Assembly (NCBI GenBank): GCA_022478985.1
Contig: JAKSZP010002717.1
Coordinates: 1 to 64,000 of the forward strand
Length of the DNA stretch: 64,000 bases
Direction of reading: 5' to 3'
DNA from: Massospora cicadina
Taxonomy: Eukaryota > Entomophthoromycota > Entomophthoromycetes > Entomophthorales > Entomophthoraceae
The notes beneath the pieces were generated by a model. That model searched no databases, was not told the origin of the DNA, and was given only the letters and a program-made list of their open reading frames with translations. A program made the position numbers and the translations under genes. Position 1 is the stretch's first letter, and the number at the start of each line of letters is the position of its first letter. Of this stretch, positions 1 through 11,098 are shown in pieces.

Positions 1-1455
1 GGCTGAGGGGGAACCATGTGATGGACACCCCAAATTTGGCTGAGGAGTCAGAGCAATCCAATTATCATTTTTTACCTTAATAAGCTGATTTTGATTATAA
101 AACATATTTTCCCAATGGGTAGGGTTCCACTGAGAATCTGCCAGGGTCTTTTGGCCAATGGTACTCATATCCTCATTAACCATAGTATTGTTAGAAGATT
201 GGACATGTAATTAGCCAATCATAGTAGTAGATTTGGGGACATTTTTACCTCCAACATTCTTTTTTGAAAGTTGAGAAGGAGAATGTCTGACACAGTGGGA
301 TAGGTCACAATGAGATCTGAAAATTGACTGATGTCAGGTTTACTAAGATAGATTCCCTGAGAGTTCACAACTGAAATAAAGTTACCAAGTTCCAAGATCT
401 GAAGTTTTTTAGTATATTTAGTTTTGGCAGCACAGATGCTATGGGAGAGCATGGATGTAAGGATGGAGCAAGTCTCAGATAAGGAGGGGGAGGGTTATCC
501 CATATGCCAAGGGCAGCACCAGTTTATTTGGTAATTTTAGAGGAGGGCCATTTTATTGTTCAATAGATTCCAGGATTGATGCTTTTTCTTGAAGCAGATG
601 CAAGTACTGGGAAGTAGTGAGGTCTCCTTGGGCCAAGTGGACAAAGAAGTTATAGTCCTTAAAGGTAGCAGGGGGAACTTGAAGGGCTTGATAAAGGTTT
701 CTTAAGCTAGGAGAGATTTGAGGGGGGATATTAGTATCACTAGTGGTGAGTAACCACTAGTGATCTCCCTCTGATATCTTGCAGAGAAGCATTTGGAAGA
801 AGAGAATTCCAGCTAACTCCTTGCCTTGGGACTTATGATGGGCCTCAAGGTTGGACAGCCTGTTAAAGATATATTTGCACTTTGAGTTGTGGGAGGAGGA
901 TAGTATCAAGTGAGTAGGCAGATACTGAACACTGAATGAGCTCCTTGAGTGAGGGGAGCCACACAACATTCTCTTCACACTTTTTGAAGAAGATCAAATC
1001 AAGATCAGGAGGGATATAACAGTGCCATCCCAGTAAACAGTTTCAAAAGGGTACAACTTTGAGAGGGTTGGGATAACTCTAACAACCCAACAAGTGAAGA
1101 AACTAACAAATAAATCTAAGCTTTTCTCAGATAATGTCATGGAAAACAGAGCATAGGTGGTTGCAGGTGGTAAGGCACCAGGGTAAAGGTGCCAAAAGAG
1201 AGAAAAATGTCCAAGTAGTAAAAAGAAAAACCCAGGGGATCTCCATGGGTTATCCATACAAATTTTGAAGTAAAAGCAGACCAAACTGAAGCAAACCATA
1301 AGGGAGAAGAGTTCCTGAGACTTGAGTGAGTTTGGATAAGGACTACAGCAGAAATCAGTGAAATAAAATGTGGCAGACTTAATGGAATAGGTTTCAGTGT
1401 AGGTGCCAGTTTCATGTACAACAAAAGGGTTGGGCCAGAACCTGAAACTGAGCAT
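1..1455 (-). pseudogene. Degraded coding sequence, unidentified
   Basis: Read on the minus strand, open stretches (1455-994, 978-757, about 750-520, 452-219 and on to 1) line up as one decayed coding region broken by stops and frameshifts. The first part is strongly hydrophobic (Phe/Leu-rich, about 1300-1100). The later part looks like ordinary helical protein, for example PSLRNLYQALQVPPATF and SQYLHLLQEKASILES. A hydrophobic N-terminus followed by a soluble helical region resembles the membrane-type Gag proteins of elements A and B further along, but I see no alignable motif. I do not recognise the family. It runs off the left edge, so its length is unknown. Confidence 0.35.
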
Positions 1456-2634
1456 GGCTATTGCAATAGGTTATAATTACAGATTAAATATAAGGAAAAT
1501 CCTTAAAAGCAGGGAAAACTTAGGCAGAATACTCTAAACTTTATTTGAGAGTATCTGAATATCTGAGAAAAATGAGTGCACTTCTCATCTAAATATTGAT
1601 AGAAGGAAAATTTCATATTAGTTTCAAAGCAATTAATAAAAACTGATCTGAGCTGAAATTTTTTTCCATTTAGCAAAATCAAAATTTTTAAAGTTGGCCA
1701 TATTCTGTTACCTTGTATCTGCTAATTTTCTGGATTTTCAAGCCAATTCCTGCTATTTTGGTACTATTTGTATCAGACTGACTGGCAAAATGAGAACCCA
1801 ATTGTGGTTAATGACCTTAGAGATGACATTGGTATCCCTCAAGGGTTCTGGCTTTGATCCATAGCTTCAGATATTTGGCCTTGGATGGGGTATCTACCCA
1901 GATAAATATCACTTACTTTGGCAGCCTGGGCAAGCATTGGAAGCATTTGAAAATGTTAGGAGGCTGTGCACCATCACCCTACACAGGGACAGCAGGCGTT
2001 GGAGTCAATGATACTTAAAACTCAAGTCGTTGAGATGACAACAGCTGTTTATTTCAACTTGGCTTTCTAACAAATTAATCAATCAAGTGATTGAAACAAA
2101 AGCAAGATTTTATTTTCTGAATACCATTGATCCCACCTGATAAGCTCTTTCATCTCAAAAAAAAATAATTAATTGATTCAAATTGGTATCTCCATTACAA
2201 CTAACAAGGTATAAGGGTAATATAACAAGTGGTGTGGTGTACACCTAAAATTTTCATGCTTTACTTATGGACAGCTTTATGTTGCATGCTCTAGAGTTAG
2301 CTCATAAAGCAAAAATCTGAAATAGAGTTCCAGGAGGTATGTTAAAATATGTCAGCTGTTGGTAAGTTTTATGATAGACTTTGTCGTTGCACTTTAAATT
2401 TTCCAATGTATTATATTCCAAATATTATTTTTGTATGCATATTGTAGATTTGTATAAGCCGTGGTTTTATACCTCTGTGTAGATTTAGATATATATTTCT
2501 TTTAGAACAATATATATTTTCATCTAGCATTATTTTAATATTATTCAATTTCTACAATATTGTATAACAAACTATTGTAATAAATATTGTAGTATTCAAG
2601 CAATATTTTAAATTTTAGTTGAAAACTTGTAAAA
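1456..2634. other. AT-rich spacer, nothing recognised
   Basis: About 1.2 kb of AT-rich sequence with no long open frame, no clear repeat ends and no RNA gene. Around 2450-2600 it is rich in TATT/ATAT runs. Confidence 0.6.
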
Positions 2635-2925
2635 GGGGAGGGTACCCCAGTGGTAGAGTAGATACCGATGATCACTGCCACCCAAGTTTGATCTCAGTAG
2701 ATGACTTTGAGTAGGGGATGATTTTGACTGTGTTGGCGTTACGCACCAATGCCCCAAACGAGATAGTGAATAGCAAGGTGGTCCATGGAGTCCCTGGCTT
2801 ATCAGAACGCTGCGTGTGGAGGTTTGCAGGGATTTATCCTCCTTTCCCATTGATTTTGATTCCTCATTTCCCCACACATTGGTGCAATATTATTCCCAGG
2901 TCAGCCACCTCAAATAATTATAAAA
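2635..2925 (+). repeat. tRNA-derived SINE, copy 1
   Basis: The head resembles a tRNA gene with an internal RNA polymerase III promoter. A-box-like TACCCCAGTGG is at 2643-2653 and B-box-like AGTTTGATCTC at 2685-2695, about 42 bases apart. The differences from the consensus are mostly C-to-T type. A body of about 220 bp follows and ends near CCCAGGTCAG...CCTCAAATAAT. The same head-body-tail plan and a matching tail (CCCTGGTCAG...GCCTCAAATAA) recur at 43631-43920, so this is a dispersed family and not a tRNA gene. No full cloverleaf can be drawn. Known SINEs depend on a partner LINE for mobility; none is assigned here. Confidence 0.6.
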
Positions 2926-3303
2926 TAGATAAATTAAAATACCTTATAAAAAAGGTTATCTTTCTATATTGAAAGTTAGTGATAATTTCTAAAAAATGTA
3001 CTAGCTTATGAATAAATTATACTCAGATGTCACTGGGTAAATCAGCTAATTCTATGTAAACTTTATCAAATTTGTGCTTCAAGATTGTAAATGACTAAGA
3101 GCTAAATATTTAGCCTGCAAAAGCTTAAAGGTACTATTAATAAAATTCAGTTACCAAGTTATAAAAACATGAGTAGATGAGTCATCAAAACTTTCAATCA
3201 AAAAATATTTTTAAAATATATTCAAGAGTTCGTATGGTATTATCAGTAGAACATCTGGAATAAAGCTCTATTAAGTGGGACAATAAAATTTGATAAAGTT
3301 GCG
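2926..3303. other. AT-rich 3' flank of POLA2
   Basis: Very AT-rich, no open frame of note. It presumably contains the 3' UTR and poly(A) region of the minus-strand gene, but no single signal stands out. Confidence 0.5.
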
Positions 3304-5588
3304 TTACACCCTTACAATATCTACCCTGCACTGCGAAGGATTCCATAGACCATTAGGTTGGTCAGGGAAAATATTGATAACGGCGTAAGTGCCGCCACGG
3401 TCAACAGCAGTGAGACGACCAGGATTAATCCCAACAACGCTCCCACCACCAATGACATGAGCAAAAGGTTGCAAACTGGATGGAGTGACTAAGATGTGTG
3501 GTAGATGGGGCAGTGCAAAGGATTCGATCGTGGGTAGATTGACATCAAAGCATAAATCATCGGGGGATGGATAGAGTGGGAACAAGCTAGCAGATTGAAG
3601 GAGGTGGTCAGCCAGGCGCGCGAGTCTAGGCCCACTGGCCCCGCTTGAAATCTCACACTTGGCCATGGCCATGAGAATATCGTAGCCTAGGCAGGCGACT
3701 TCCACGTTATTAACGGTGAATCGGGCGGGATTCCCAGGGAGATGAAACAGCGCTGGGGGCAGGCCAAAGCCAGGGTTGGCCACAAACCCAGGTTGGGGGA
3801 GAGTGATGAAAGGATGGAATACATCGCGGGTGCTGGGGACCAGAGCGATGTGAGTATGGGGGTTACGCGCTTTAAAGCTTAGCAATTGAGGCGCGATGTA
3901 GGTTGAAAACGCCTTAACGGGCTCAATAAACTTGCCTTCATGGATTTTGGGGTGGTCCTCGCTTAAAAAAGGTCCAACCAAGACGAGCATATGTGGGTTT
4001 TTAACCGAGTGAAGTAGCCCAGCTAACGGCTCAAAGCTCAGCTTGGACTCTTTGGTGAAGGGTCCGCAGGCCACCACAATTTTTGTGGGGCCCGTGATGA
4101 CGTTAGGTCCGGGGGTGGGAGCCGGCCCAATACAATTTTGGAGGCCCGGATTTCGTTGCCAGCGGGGTTGATGCCCTCGACTCCAACAATCTGACCTGGG
4201 AAGATGGAGAAGGAAGGGACGCCTGAGAGATCAAGGGGCACGCGTGCCATCGTGCTAACCATCGAGCGTGCCGGCTCAAGCGTAACGCCGCCACTGAGGT
4301 GATTGGTCGAGTTGTCTTCGACTGAGCAGCAGATCCGACCGACGGAAAGGAAGGGCGCTTGATGTGGTAGGCTCGGGTTTTGCAACTGAAACCCTTGAGG
4401 CTTTTCTTTATCGTCCATAGCGTCAGACTCCTCAGCTTGGATTTCCTGAAACCCTTGGATTAGTGGATCCAAGCGGTTCTCAATCATAGAATCCAAAATT
4501 TCAGCCGCCTCTGAGATGTTTAATGTCATGTATCGCTGGTTCTCCTCGTAACGTTCCAGGATTGTCACATCAGCTAGCGTATCAGGTTCTTGAGTGGACT
4601 GAGGGAGTGACGGGTGAAGCGTTGTTATCGCGTCGCCGGATCCCTCCCACCTTTCAACCTTGAATTCTATGCGCGTGGGGGTCTCGGTATAAGGCATCGC
4701 TGAGGCGTCTAAGCTAAAAATTAGTCACCCTCTCGTTTAGAAATTTACTCATGCTCAAACTTTGTCATATCAAAGGTTTGCCCCGTCCCTGGTGGCCGTT
4801 TGTTGCTCCTTGAGGGCGTAGACACAAAGTGAGTAGGCTTTTTGGGGGTTACTATAACTGGATTCTGAAGGTTTTCTTGAAATTCATCAAGATGTTCCAG
4901 CGTCGGCCCTCCATTTCCAATCACTGAAAGATTGCGAGGAATAGCAAATAGCTGCCATTTCTCGGCCAGCTGCTTTCCGGATAGAGAAAACCGGGTTGAG
5001 AGAGATGCAACTAGTTTTATTGGGTTAAATGGATAAATTAGTTTCATTGGAAAACATTTATCTACAATTTTGAAGTTTGGTCATATTGATGAAATTAAGG
5101 AAGGGAGGACAGGAAACCCATAAAATCAGCACCAAAAATCTGTCACAATAAACTTTAACCAGCGTCAAGCTCAGGTCAGAAATAGAATTTAAAGTTTCTG
5201 CGCCTTGAGAAATCCAGCAATGATCTCAGCCAACATCGAATTAGAGCTTCAACTTACTTTAAATCCATGATGCCTCATTAACTTTTATCACTAAAATATA
5301 TTTATTCCAACAAAATAGACAAAGGATTTATAATACATTGATTTGATAGTTCAGTGCACAAAGTCCATAAAAGGTGTAACGTTAGTTTCGAGTTACTTTG
5401 TAATCAAGCCGGAATGACCACTTCGAAATCACACCCGAACTGTAAAATAAACATCCAAATCTCAAATCAACCTTGGCTTATCAAAAAAAGATAAAGCAAA
5501 CCAAAAACCTACGTCGTTCGATCAGAACATCCTGGGCTTCCTTGAGCATGAACTCGCGAGCAATTTGAAGGCGCAACTCAGAATCCAT
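3304..5588 (-). CDS. POLA2: DNA polymerase alpha subunit B (Pol12/POLA2), spliced
   Basis: Regulatory B subunit of the DNA polymerase alpha-primase complex in the nucleus, which starts Okazaki fragments; it tethers the catalytic subunit and has an inactive phosphoesterase-type fold. Proposed exons: 5588-5513 (ATG at 5588), 5010-4749 and 4713-3304 (stop TAA). Landmarks in order: an N-terminal helical domain with AEKWQLF; a linker with TLNISEAAEILDSMIENR; the OB-fold region, GRICCSVED then RVPLDLSGVPSFSIFPGQIV; and the phosphoesterase-like core, KIVVACGPFTKES, LVLVGPFLSEDHP, IALVPSTRD, FAHVIGGGSVVGINPGRL and a final WNPSQCRVDIVRV. These match the order and spacing in yeast Pol12. One anomaly: between the codons for ASKI (about 4145) and IGPAPTPGP (about 4132) the frame shifts by one base with no usable AG acceptor. 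It is either a sequencing error or a real lesion. This is the only cellular gene recognised in the window. Confidence 0.9.
4714..4748 (-). other. POLA2 intron 2 (35 nt)
   Basis: Starts GTAAAT, ends TTTTTAG, with a TGACTAAT branch site 5 nt before the terminal T-run and AG. Removing it joins phase 2 codon halves (GA + C) and keeps the frame open from KFEH into DLDASAMPYTE. At 35 nt it is unusually short for a fungus. Confidence 0.75.
5011..5512 (-). other. POLA2 intron 1 (about 502 nt)
   Basis: The donor GTAGGT follows codon 25 plus one base. The acceptor is AAAACTAG, with CTAAT upstream. Splicing joins C to TT and gives LASLSTRFSLSGKQLAEKWQ, which fits the N-terminal domain of Pol12. It is long next to intron 2. 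A GTAAGT donor-like site near 5265 leaves room for a small alternative exon. Confidence 0.6.
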
Positions 5589-6223
5589 CTTGGCCTCAAA
5601 CACAAAATGTCCCTAGGTTTACAAAATCGCTATAAGGTTAAGTTGGTAGACTAGAAATTAGCATTGAATCCCCCTTCGTCTAAATTAAACCTAGGTTAAC
5701 GCCAGGCTAATTTTTCCAATGGGAGAGTGGATTCTAACGCGAACCGATCGCGTAAACTGAGTGGAAATGAGATTTAAAGCGAAATATTTTACGCGATAAT
5801 ATGTAAATCTCGATTCGAAATCGGTTACTAAACCAACCATTAAGTCAAACCTGAAAAGTCTGGCCAAATTTAAAACCTGCCAAAGTTATTTATATAGCTG
5901 ATATCTCTTTTAAGCTACTAATCTAAGTTAGCAAAGGCTTTAAAGTAATAGTCTATGTCGACCTAAGCGTAACAGTGTACCCATTTTTTACCCTCTAGAT
6001 CTTTATTGCAAAAATCAAAAATGCAAGAAGAGGAAAACTTCACATTTTCCCAAGATATTATTATATAGCAAGAGAACTCAAAATCCCTACCCACTACTCC
6101 TAATTAGAAGATATTATAAAGGAGAAAGTTGGCCTTCCCCAAATAAAATTTAAAATATAAAGGAGAATTGTAATAAAAATATTTTATTTGATCTGTCAAG
6201 CTAAGGTAGGTCTAGTATAAGTC
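5589..6223. promoter_or_regulatory. POLA2 upstream region, AT-rich
   Basis: The promoter of the minus-strand gene must lie here, just beyond the ATG at 5588. No unambiguous TATA or factor site can be named. The distal part (about 6000-6220) is AT-rich and borders an LTR fragment. Confidence 0.35.
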
Positions 6224-6468
6224 TTGGGGAGCCAACCTGCACCAAAACAGGGAAAAGTTTGCCTTCAGAACCAAGAAGAGGCAAAAAGACTACTTACCCT
6301 CACCAACAAGGGCAATGTAGCCCATGTTGTGGATAAGCAGTGGGTTATATCCTATCCCCTGAAGGTTTTTCCCTTTCCCATTCTTCTTATCACTAAAAAG
6401 TTGGTGGAGAGGATCCAGGGGCTGTTTCAGGAAATGGTGGTAGCCACAGGTTACCACCAGTAGGTAGG
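6224..6468 (+). pseudogene. Fragment of a related U3-encoded reading frame
   Basis: An open frame of 79 codons carries GNVAHVVDKQWVISYPLKV. This aligns with the TQGDLAHVVDKQWVTALPLQ block of the U3 frame in the LTRs of elements A, D and E, but with clear divergence. It is therefore part of an LTR from a related, older subfamily. It runs on the plus strand and abuts the minus-strand element D, so two related LTR fragments face each other. Confidence 0.5.
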
Positions 6469-7838
6469 TGTCAGGGAGATGGCAGATAATATTTAGACTG
6501 GCCTACCAGGTGGGATGCAGAAGCACCCAAAAAGCAAGCCAGAATGCCAGAGGCATTGCCAACTGGATGACTTGATATGGAGCTGGGCATTGGGAAATGA
6601 TGAAGCATTGGTGCAGTAACATGGTGAGAATGATCCTGACAATGAACCACACTGAACTCACTCCTAACCCAGGGGTCTTGCTGCAGGGGGTGGAATCACT
6701 GAGATAGTCTCAATAAGATCCTCAGCATATGGTGCCATTTCAACTGGGGTGGCAAGGAGATGGATTCTCTCTTGCAACTGGTGGACATATGGCCACAATT
6801 TCCCCATATATTGCTGCTGGAAGTTAGTGATCATAGGGTTGTAGAGCCAAAAATATTGGACTCACTGAATCAAATTGATGACAGAGGGGGCCATAGTGAC
6901 CAAGAGTACTGGTAGAGCCTATCTGGTATATGGACTGATATGCCACCAGGGAAATGTCATCAGAGATGCAGTTAGAAGAAATAAAATTTATTTTAATTTT
7001 TTAGTAAAATTTTATTTGAAGGAAAAGGAAGAAAATCAACCAACAATTTTCTCAGTGCTATGCAACTGATTAAATAGTGGTCAATTGGGGTAGTGACAAG
7101 TTGGGATTGGGTCCCACAATTTTGACCTAACTGGAAAAGTGTTTGGGAATGGGCAGGTTAGTTCCTTGAGAACTGACATAGCAAAATTTGGTGGTGGGCT
7201 GAGTCACTGTCAGTTTGACCTCAAACATCTGAACTGGGGCTTGGCTACATTTCTGATGGTTGGCACAATGGCATTTGGCCTGATGAGCGATGGGAATCCC
7301 CCAAGGCCACCCCACATAGGGATGGGTCCATTTGGTTGGGAACAGGTTTGGGATGCCCAACCTGCCCATGCTCAGTCACTGAACCGTTCATTTGGTCAAT
7401 GGCATCACATCAGCCACAATACCCAAATTGCCAACGGAGGGCTTCAAACCCTCATCAATGGCACCTAATGTTAGTTCTATCAGCACATTGATCAAATTGG
7501 AACCATTGGGCATTCCAGCCAATACCTCAGTCTTCATGCCTTTCCAGCCATTTGAGATTCTGGCATCAGCCCAATTGCCACTCGAGTTAGATCTGACCAA
7601 TTTCAATTCAACAATCTTGGCACAGATTTCTCTAATTCCCCACAACAGTTCTGCTGAGGTGAGTGTGGGTACTGGGGGTGGGATCCAAAGCGGAAAGGCT
7701 GTTACCCATTGCTCATCTACTACATGAGCAAGATCGCCCTGAGTAACAAGGGGTACCACCATCCTCATTGGTGTCTTTTTACTTGGGAACAGGAAGATGG
7801 CCCAATCAAGAGCCAGGGGACATTCCCTGGGACTTACA
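6469..7838 (-). repeat. 3' LTR of element D
   Basis: 1370 bp, with TGTCA...TTACA at the plus-strand ends (TGTAAGTCCC...TGACA when read along the element). On the internal side it is preceded by a purine tract, GGAAAAAGGAAAGAGTAA (element sense), the polypurine tract that primes plus-strand DNA. It pairs along its whole length with 12307-13678. Confidence 0.85.
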
Positions 7839-7963
7839 TTACTCTTTCCTTTTTCCAAAGGAAGGGCCCCACCACTAGGAAACTGCACAAGAGCCACATT
7901 CTTGTGTGCCTTGGGTAACTTGATAGCCATAATTGTCACAACTTTGGGGGGGTCATAAAGCAC
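7127..7963 (-). CDS. Pol-tail / U3-encoded ORF, element D 3' copy
   Basis: An open frame of 191 codons (7963-7388) starts in the internal region, passes through the polypurine tract (encoding LEKGKSN) and continues deep into the 3' LTR; a frameshifted continuation is at 7369-7127. Blocks shared with other copies: KLPKAHKNVALVQFPSGGA, TQGDLAHVVDEQWVTA, PTLTSAELLWGIREICAKI, NLGIVADVMPLTK, HPYVGWPWGIPIA. Near the end is a His/Cys-rich segment (CHCANHQKCSQ) that could bind a metal. No known family is recognised. The frame begins just after the chromodomain, in a different frame from it. Whether it is made as a Pol extension or as a separate protein is open. Confidence 0.55.
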
Positions 7964-8450
7964 CAGGGTGGGATATATGGAAAGCTTTGACCAGGTCCAT
8001 ACAATTCACGCAATCACGCGCCTTGACCCAACTATTTTCATAGGCTGGATACCCTTTCCAGGCCACTAGATATTGGATGGAATGTCACGACTTCTGGGAT
8101 GCCAGGATGGCCTCTACCTTGGCTTCTTCCCCATCATTGACAATGATCAGCTCCTGTTTGGTGGGGATTGCACCCTTGAAGGGTGACAGCTGGGAAACAT
8201 GGAAAACCAGGTGCTGCTTCCAATGTGCAGGAAGCTTCAAATGGAACGCCCATTACCCAATACCTCCTCCACTAAATGGGGGCCTGAGCGCTTACTGGCA
8301 AACTTGTGGGAAGGGGTTTGAATTCAAAAATGACGGGTATCAAGCATAATGTAGGAACCCACCAAAAAATCATGACCTGGAAGGTGCTTGCAATCTGCAA
8401 ACCACTTGTAGTCATCGATGGCTTTAGCAAGGTGTTTCTGTACTAAAGCT
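7964..8450 (-). pseudogene. Integrase C-terminus and chromodomain, element D
   Basis: Minus-strand frames contain the integrase C-terminal SH3-like region followed by a chromodomain (QYLVAWKGYPAYENSWVKA, about 8072-8010), ending in KAFH near 7985. The chromodomain class of Ty3/gypsy elements uses this module to direct insertion to chromatin. The chromodomain frame ends at a TGA next to a run of seven C (7946-7952, element sense), just before the tail frame starts. Confidence 0.65.
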
Positions 8451-8454
8451 TGGG

Positions 8455-9454
8455 TTGATCAGATATGGGCAGTGTGGTCCGCGGCAGCTTGAACCTCAGG
8501 CTTCAGGCACAGCCCAATTTGAAATGAAGGATTATAACCCAACGTTGCTTCATAAGGGGAAAACCCCATGGATGCGTGGGTCCCGTTATTGTAAGCAAAT
8601 TGAGCAAGGGGCAAGTCAACGGCCCAAGTATCCTGCGCTGCTGCAGCATAGCAACGCAGGTACTGTTTGAGGACTTGATTAACCCACTCGGTCTGTCCAT
8701 CAGAATGTTGGTGATATGCTGTGGATCAACAGGGGGATATTTTCAGGATCAATAGGAGTTCACTCCAAAACTGCGCGGTAAACTGTGAACCCCGGTCACT
8801 GATGATCTCCTGGGGAAGGCAAAACATTGAAAACACATGGCATATGAAAAGGTGGGCAGTTTCTTCTGATGTAATTGTAGAAGTATAAGGGATAAAAAGG
8901 GAAAATTTTGTGAAACGATCCACCACTACCATCACCACTGTGAACCTGTTAGAACAGGGAGTTCAACAATAAAGTCCATGGACACCGAGGTCCATGGACC
9001 TTCCACCTGCTGTAAGGGGTGCAGGAGGCCATTTTTGCTGGAGCGATCTGACTTGGTCCTAGCACAAGTAACACAATTGGCAATCCAAGCTGGGACCTCT
9101 TTGGTCAGTACCACCCAATTAAAGGTTCTCTTGATCAAATTGATGCATTTCTTGTTACCAGGATGTCTGACCGTGGGGGGATCATGATGTGCATAGAATA
9201 CCTCTGATTGGAAGGAGGGTGGGAACCCAAATGCAAGAATGGAAATAAATGAGTCCCTCTTCTAAGGAGTATAGGGAGTGTTGGTGACTTGAGTGAACCA
9301 ACTGCTTGACCAACTCCACGCCTTCAGGGCAGGCCATTTGACTGGCTAAAACCTGAGCCAATAATGGGGCGTCAGGAGCCAATGTGATAGAGGAAACAAT
9401 GAGAGGGATGATTGACAGAATCTGAGTGGCAGGGATCACAGTAATGAGATCCAC
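8455..9454 (-). pseudogene. Integrase region, element D
   Basis: In order on the minus strand: the H2C2 zinc-binding domain ending NCVTCARTKSDRSSKNGLL (about 9090-9040); the start of the DDE core with SMDFIVELP and VMVVVDRFTKFSLFIP; GLPQEIISDRG-type sequence for the second Asp; then about 8715-8460 a stretch of the type QTEWVNQVLKQYLRCYAA and LAQFAYNNGTHASMGFSP carrying the third acidic residue region. Frameshifts divide the domain into at least four frames, so no active enzyme is expected. Confidence 0.75.
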
Positions 9455-10747
9455 CTCCTCAGGTTCCGAGGGACAGTGGGCGGGACTGCAGCTTTAAAAA
9501 TTGGGAAGTACATTGAGCACACCTTTAACAAATTTGTATTTGAAGTTAAAACTGCACAGGTCCTGATAGGTTCAGGCCTGCTGATGCGCCAATTTTGGAG
9601 CTTGCGGAAATACAAAAGGGCCTGGTGATCTGTGCGGACTATTAATTCATGGCGGGCACCCTGCAATAGATACCGCCAATGAGTTAATGCCCATGCAACA
9701 GCTGCCAATTCTTTGTCATAGATGGCCCAAGACTGCTCCATGGCTGTGAATTTTTGAGAAAAGTAAGTAGCCAGATGTTCAAGACCATCATACTCTTAAG
9801 CAACACCGCTCCCACCACTACTGATGAGGCATCACATGCAACAATATACGGTTTCGCGGGATCAGCGTACTTCAAAATGGGCGGAGACATAAACACCTCC
9901 TTGATTGATTTGAACGCCTGCTGACATTTGGGCATCCAACAAAATGGTACATTTTTCCTAGTAAGGGGGTGGAGTGGTGCGGCCAACTGAGAAAGTGCTG
10001 GGGAAATTTTTTTTAAAAAGATGATAGTTCCCAAGAAACTCCAAAGTTGTTTATGCATAGTTGGAGTTGGCCATTCTCAGATCACATCTAACTTGTTGGG
10101 AGGGATTGTGACACCATCCTTAAGAACCAGGTTCCCAAGGAAAGTAACCTCCTCCTTATAAACTTACACTTGGAAGCTTTGGAAAACAACCCTGCTTTAT
10201 GCAAGGCGACCACCACTGCTTCCAATTCAATAGCATGTTGTTTGGGAGTTGGGGAATGAACCAGGATATCATCAATGTATGCAATTGCACAAGCAAACCG
10301 GAGGTCACCCAGTACATTGTCAATCATCTGTTGAAACGTAGCGGGAGCATTCTTCAGCCCAAAGGGCATTACACAAAATTTAAAAATACCTCACTTCATT
10401 CATATTGCGGTTAACCATTCCTGTCCTTCCATTACCCAAATTTGGTTGAAAGCATTCACTAAATCCAGTTGTGAGAACACATGGGATTTGGCTATTGCTT
10501 GACTGATTGTCTCCTCCAGAGGCAATGGGTAGGGATCAGAAACTGTTATTTTATTCAAATGACCGTAATCCACACAGGGATGGAGAGAACAATCCAATTT
10601 TTTGGCAAAGACGATGGGGGAGGCGATGGGTGAGGTCTCTTTGAACAACCAACCTTTTTTTAACATATCATCCAACCAGATATTGAGTGCAACTTCTTCT
10701 TCCGCTGTATGGGGATACAACGGACAGTTGATGTTCACCAACTCCAC
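9436..10747 (-). pseudogene. Reverse transcriptase and RNase H, element D
   Basis: 10747-10400 carries the RT fingers and palm start (CVDYGHLNKITV, FSQLDLVNAFNQIWV). 10369-10088 carries MPFGLKNAPATFQQM and the catalytic YIDDILVHS (codons at 10279-10268), which is intact. 10058-9684 has the thumb and the RNase H start (YIVACDASSVVVGAVL), and 9741-9436 the RNase H end (EQSWAIYDKELAAVAWAL, RTDHQALLYF). The motif order is normal for Ty3/gypsy Pol. Several frameshifts interrupt it. Confidence 0.85.
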
Positions 10748-11098
10748 GGTTGTTCAAAACCCACAATCATACCTAGTGTGTTCAGGCAGGCGATCTGCCT
10801 TTTCCATGTTAAAGATTCTCCAATATCGAATTAAGCTTTTGGGGAAATCAGCTGGAATGCCCACAGAAGTAACCAGGGTAGTGATAGAGCTGGTTCCTTG
10901 TATCTTCTTTAGAGTGTTGATCAGAGGGAACTCTCCCTCTGAATCATCATTGGTAAATGACAACGTATTAGATTCTAAATGAATCTTCATATGCTGTTGG
11001 TGCCACCACCCCACACCTAAGATTACCAGAAACACCAGGTTTGACATAGCCAAAAAATGATCACAGAAGTTAAACTGGTGGATTGAAAAGGGTTCCGG

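Noticed and set aside
2643..2695. A genuine tRNA gene at the A/B-box motifs
   Set aside because: No cloverleaf can be folded, the boxes are degenerate and a non-tRNA body with a repeated tail follows; the same holds at 43631. SINE fits better.
4102..4147. An extra POLA2 intron from the GTATTG to restore frame
   Set aside because: No AG dinucleotide occurs before the conserved KIVVACGPF block, so a standard intron is impossible.
7139..7727. Plus-strand open frames of about 110 codons in element D LTR
   Set aside because: They are antisense to the U3 frame, whose blocks recur on the sense strand in all copies; their openness follows from the other strand's composition.
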